Source of the DNA: Nitrospiria bacterium
GTDB lineage: Bacteria; Nitrospirota; Nitrospiria; Nitrospirales; UBA8639
Reading direction: 5' to 3'
Assembly: GCA_030430725.1 (NCBI GenBank)
Contig: JAUIKP010000110.1
Span: 1-8,890 of the forward strand
Length of the DNA: 8,890 bases
In this document: positions 5,625 through 8,890 of the stretch, one piece after another
Layout: each line of letters starts with the position of its first letter
Numbering within the stretch: the first letter of the stretch is position 1
Position numbers and translations under genes: made by a program
Notes under the pieces: model-generated
What the model was told of the DNA's origin: nothing
Databases searched by the model: none
Seen by the model: the letters and a program-made list of their open reading frames with translations, nothing else

Positions 5625-7415
5625 ATGATGCTTCGATTGGCGATGGTGCAGATGAATGCGGTGGTTGGGGATCTTGAGGGGAATACCCGCACCATTTGCA
5701 GATGGATTCGAGAGGCGAGGAAAGCCAAAGCCGATGTGGTTGTCTTTCCGGAGTTGGCCGTGTGTGGATATCCTCCGGAAGATCTGCTCCTCATGCCGAA
5801 ATTTCTTTTCGATATTAGTCGGATGCGGGATCGAATAACCAAAGTCACGACAGGGATTATGGCCGTAGTGGGAAGCGTGATTGAATCTGATCGTGCTGCT
5901 CAAGATCTTCCCTGGAATCGCGGGAAGAATCGAAGGAAGCCTTTGAATGCGGCCTGGGTCCTGGTCAATGGTCAGGTGAAAAGATCATATGCCAAATGCA
6001 AACTTCCCAACTATGGGGTGTTTGATGAAGAGCGGTATTTTCAACCGGGACGAACCAGTCCGGTCTACTGCCTAGGCCCGGTACGAATCGGAATCAATAT
6101 TTGTGAAGACATATGGTTTGCTGATGGTCCGGCTAGCCAGCAAGCAGTATATGGGGGCGCTCAACTGGTTCTCAACCTGAATGCCTCCCCTTATCACGTC
6201 GGGAAAACCCACAATCGTGAACACATGTTAGCCCTTCGGGCGAAAGCGAACAATGTCATAGTCAGTTATACCAACATGGTCGGAGGACAGGATGAATTGG
6301 TCTTTGATGGGAATAGTCTCGTCATGGATTCCACAGGTGTGGTTCTTGCGAGAGCAAAAGCCTTTGAGGAAGATTTCTTGCTTACCGATCTTCAGATTCC
6401 TCCAACACGAAAGGGTAAATCCAAGGGGCCGGAAAACGCATCTGAAGTTGATGGTGAAGATGTTCGGATTCCGATGGTCCGCATGGGGTGGACCCCGAGG
6501 TGGCCGAAGTCTAGAGCTCCAGGCGTCAGAAGGCTCACACCGGTCATCGGTGAGTTAGAGGAGATATACCGGGCACTTGTGCTGGGTGTGCAAGATTATG
6601 TGAGGAAGAATGCCTTCTCAAGGGTTCTTGTCGGTATCAGCGGAGGGATCGATTCGGCTTTGACTGCCGTGATTGCTAGAGATGCCTTAAGTGGGTCCAA
6701 TGTGATGGGTGTAATGATGCCATCTCCCTATACCTCAAGGGAAAGTCGTGAGGATGCTCGTCAACTAGGGAGAAAATTAGGAATCGAGATGCGGCATCTT
6801 TCGATAACGAGGGTGTTTAAGGCTTTGCTTCAGGTGTTAGGCAAGTCCTTTCAGGGTTGTCAGCCTGATACGACCGAGGAAAATCTGCAAGCTCGTATCC
6901 GGGGAACACTTCTGATGGCTCTTTCCAATAAGTTCGGGTATTTAGTCCTGACTACGGGAAACAAAAGCGAAATGAGTGTGGGCTATGCCACCCTTTACGG
7001 TGATATGGCTGGTGGATTTGCCGTTATTAAAGACATTCCCAAAACAAAGGTGTATCAGCTTTCTAGATGGCGAAGTGATTATAGGGGCCCTGATTTCGAT
7101 CGAGTGATTATTCCTGAAAGAATTCAGATGCGTGCTCCTTCCGCTGAGTTGAGGCCCGATCAGATGGATCAGGATACCCTCCCTCCCTATTCGATATTAG
7201 ATGCCATTCTGGAAGCTTATGTTGAGGACAATGAATCAATGGGCAGGATTGTGAAAATGGGCTATGATGCTCATGTCGTTCGAACTGTCATGGGAATGGT
7301 GGATCGGAGCGAATACAAGCGCCGGCAAGCTCCGGTGGGAATTAAAATTACCCCGAGAGCGTTAGGAAAAGATCGGCGCATGCCGATTACGAACCGATAT
7401 TTTTCGGGAGTGTAA
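5625..7415 (+). CDS. nadE: Glutamine-dependent NAD+ synthetase NadE
   Basis: The enzyme makes NAD+ from deamido-NAD+, ATP and ammonia released from glutamine; it acts in the cytoplasm at the final step of NAD biosynthesis. The N-terminal nitrilase-type amidase (about 1-257) has a Glu-Lys-Cys triad: Glu43 in VVFPELAVCGYPPEDLL, Lys126 before LPNYGVFDEERYF, and Cys160 in INICEDIWF. The C-terminal synthetase (about 308-596) has the ATP pyrophosphatase loop SGGIDS at 339-344, then TTGNKSEMSVGYATLYGDMAGGF. A charged linker (about 259-306) separates the two domains. The length of 596 is at the upper end for the two-domain form. ATG 5625 and ATG 5628 are both possible starts; the family N-terminus (LRLAMVQMNAVVGDLEGN) fits either. 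The Shine-Dalgarno match is poor and lies in the terminator stem. glnD follows after 43 bases and is probably co-transcribed. Confidence 0.96.
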   Translation: MMLRLAMVQMNAVVGDLEGNTRTICRWIREARKAKADVVVFPELAVCGYPPEDLLLMPKFLFDISRMRDRITKVTTGIMAVVGSVIESDRAAQDLPWNRGKNRRKPLNAAWVLVNGQVKRSYAKCKLPNYGVFDEERYFQPGRTSPVYCLGPVRIGINICEDIWFADGPASQQAVYGGAQLVLNLNASPYHVGKTHNREHMLALRAKANNVIVSYTNMVGGQDELVFDGNSLVMDSTGVVLARAKAFEEDFLLTDLQIPPTRKGKSKGPENASEVDGEDVRIPMVRMGWTPRWPKSRAPGVRRLTPVIGELEEIYRALVLGVQDYVRKNAFSRVLVGISGGIDSALTAVIARDALSGSNVMGVMMPSPYTSRESREDARQLGRKLGIEMRHLSITRVFKALLQVLGKSFQGCQPDTTEENLQARIRGTLLMALSNKFGYLVLTTGNKSEMSVGYATLYGDMAGGFAVIKDIPKTKVYQLSRWRSDYRGPDFDRVIIPERIQMRAPSAELRPDQMDQDTLPPYSILDAILEAYVEDNESMGRIVKMGYDAHVVRTVMGMVDRSEYKRRQAPVGIKITPRALGKDRRMPITNRYFSGV

Positions 7416-7458
7416 TCTGAATGTGCAACATGGTCAGGATTGGCGGGAGTCGTCCTCG

Positions 7459-8890
7459 ATGAGTGAAGGTGTTTCATTGCCTCCTACCGGTTTGACGGAA
7501 CAAACGGACTCCTCTCTGGGGCTTCACGTTCTCCAGTCCCAGCGTGAGGTTCTTCGACAACGCTTATTTGAAGGGGCGACCGGCAGTGAGATCACCCAGG
7601 CTTTTTCCGATTTTTTGGATGCTTTACTGATCGCGCGGTTTCGGGAGGTTATTCAGCAAGGCAATGCAGGTGTGCGAGCTGGATGGCCGCAGTGTTGTTT
7701 GGTGGCCATGGGGGGGTATGGGCGACGGGAGTTAGCTCCATATTCCGACATCGATGTGATGATTCTCACCCAAGGCAATCAAAGCGAGGCCGCTGAGGCA
7801 CTTTCTACTGGAGTCTTTCACCGGCTTTGGGATCTTGGTTTTCAAGTTGGGCATAGTGTGCGGTCCCTCACAGAATGTCTGACGATTGCAGAGACCGATC
7901 TGGCTGCCTGTACCTCACTGATGGAGTCACGATTTCTCATTGGCAGTGCTTCAGTGTTCCAGGAATTTCACCGAAAATTCGAACGTCGAATTATCAAGAA
8001 ACGGGCGCAACGGTTTGTCCTGGATAAAATTCAAGAGCGCGAGAGAGAGTATGCCAAATTTGGTGAGACGGTCTTTATGCTGGAACCGAATATTAAAAAA
8101 AGTAAAGGTGGGCTTCGGGATTTGCATTTACTGCAATGGGTTGGCCAGGCTCGATATGGAGTAGGGACGATTCAAGAACTCTCGAATCGGGGCATAATAG
8201 CTATTCAGGATTATCAGGTTCTGCAAGAAGCGCAAGAATTTCTTTGGCGAGTTCGGTGTTTTTTACATTTTGAAGCGGGGCGGGCTCAGGATATCCTCAC
8301 ATTCGACGATCAGGTTCGGCTCTCTGCGCTTTGGGGATTTGTGGATCACCCTCATTTGTTGGCTGTTGAGCAATTTATGCAGGTGTATTTCCGTCACACG
8401 ACGGGGTTGTTTGACCGCGGGCGGCGATTCCTTGATCAAGCCAGAAAGGAATCCTGGTTGGATCGAGTTCGCCAATGGTGGCCTCCTCCATTAATCGAGG
8501 GACATTTCCGAATTCTGGAAAATCGACTGACAATTCAGACGGATAAGCTCCTTGAGGTAATGGAAAGCCCCATGTTGCTCCTGAGGTTATTTGTGATTTC
8601 TCATCGTCAAGCCGTCCCTATTGATTCACGGATTCTCAATGAATTGTCTCAGCACATGGGAACCCTACCCAATGAGGAGTTTCATACCAAACCGGTGAGT
8701 GGACTTTTTCGACACATTCTGTCAAGCCCCGGTCGGATAGCTCAAAATCTTGAGGCCATGCATCAAGCCGGTCTTCTGGAAAAACTCGTGCCGGCTTTCT
8801 CTCGGGTACGTGGCCTCATGCAGTTCAATCAATATCATAAATACACTGTCGATGAGCATAGTCTGCTCGCAGTGAGGGAAGCAGAACGGC
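7459..8890 (+). CDS. glnD: PII uridylyltransferase/uridylyl-removing enzyme GlnD (3' truncated by window)
   Basis: The frame is open from 7459 to the window end, giving 477 residues of a protein that is usually 850-950 long. GlnD senses glutamine and uridylylates or deuridylylates PII proteins, setting nitrogen-assimilation activity. The nucleotidyltransferase core is clear: GGYGRRELAPYSDIDVMIL at residues 85-103, with the metal-binding Asp pair Asp97 and Asp99. The GlnD-specific block EPNIKKSKGGLRDLHLLQW follows, with GGLRD at 217-221. The beginning of the HD (uridylyl-removing) domain is seen as NQYHKYTVDEHSLL at 457-470. The HD metal site proper and the two ACT domains lie beyond the window. 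ATG 7459 is chosen because GGGAG at 7445-7449 sits nine bases upstream. An in-frame GTG at 7423 would add 12 residues. The 43-base gap after nadE holds no terminator, so the two genes probably form one operon behind the ANTAR leader. Confidence 0.95.
   Translation, partial: MSEGVSLPPTGLTEQTDSSLGLHVLQSQREVLRQRLFEGATGSEITQAFSDFLDALLIARFREVIQQGNAGVRAGWPQCCLVAMGGYGRRELAPYSDIDVMILTQGNQSEAAEALSTGVFHRLWDLGFQVGHSVRSLTECLTIAETDLAACTSLMESRFLIGSASVFQEFHRKFERRIIKKRAQRFVLDKIQEREREYAKFGETVFMLEPNIKKSKGGLRDLHLLQWVGQARYGVGTIQELSNRGIIAIQDYQVLQEAQEFLWRVRCFLHFEAGRAQDILTFDDQVRLSALWGFVDHPHLLAVEQFMQVYFRHTTGLFDRGRRFLDQARKESWLDRVRQWWPPPLIEGHFRILENRLTIQTDKLLEVMESPMLLLRLFVISHRQAVPIDSRILNELSQHMGTLPNEEFHTKPVSGLFRHILSSPGRIAQNLEAMHQAGLLEKLVPAFSRVRGLMQFNQYHKYTVDEHSLLAVREAER

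Noticed and set aside
5445..5903. 152-residue open frame on the - strand across the nadE leader
   Set aside because: It lies antisense to the nadE 5' end and the leader, its translation resembles no known family, and the + strand structures and NadE motifs explain the sequence.
1..8890. CRISPR arrays, tRNA/rRNA genes, insertion sequences or phage genes
   Set aside because: No regular repeats, cloverleaf-like sequences, transposase motifs or terminal inverted repeats were seen; the window looks like core chromosome.

Overview
The window carries eight + strand protein-coding genes and no convincing gene on the - strand. The organism is a Gram-negative bacterium: it has a type IV pilus alignment complex (PilN-PilO-PilP). 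Gene order, the protein style and a base composition that looks near 50% G+C suggest the phylum Nitrospirota, possibly a marine-type Nitrospira. That assignment is inference and was not tested by any search.

Layout: 1-1545 holds the 3' end of pilN, then pilO and pilP. Positions 1546-1789 are non-coding. Next come aroC (1790-2950) and aroB (3030-4196), two shikimate/chorismate pathway enzymes. One base after the aroB stop begins a GAF-GAF-ANTAR RNA-binding regulator (4198-5451). A 173-base non-coding leader follows, then nadE, the glutamine-dependent NAD+ synthetase (5625-7415). The window ends inside glnD, the PII uridylyltransferase/uridylyl-removing enzyme (7459 to beyond 8890).

The most interesting element is the leader between the ANTAR gene and nadE. 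It contains a sigma70-like promoter, TTGAAC-17 bp-TATTAT. Two short hairpins follow, each with a six-base loop having A at position 1 and G at position 4 (AACGAC and AATGGC). After them comes a strong intrinsic terminator with seven T's, directly before the nadE start codon. The second hairpin shares bases with the 5' arm of the terminator, so only one of the two can form. This is the arrangement established for ANTAR antitermination targets, and here it sits directly downstream of an ANTAR gene. The proposed circuit is that the GAF domains sense an unknown signal, the ANTAR domain stabilises the two-hairpin antiterminator, and transcription continues into nadE and probably glnD. This would put NAD+ synthesis from glutamine and the nitrogen-status sensor GlnD under one RNA switch.

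A secondary point is that the pil cluster adjoins aro genes, as in many bacteria, but the secretin gene pilQ is absent from its usual place after pilP.
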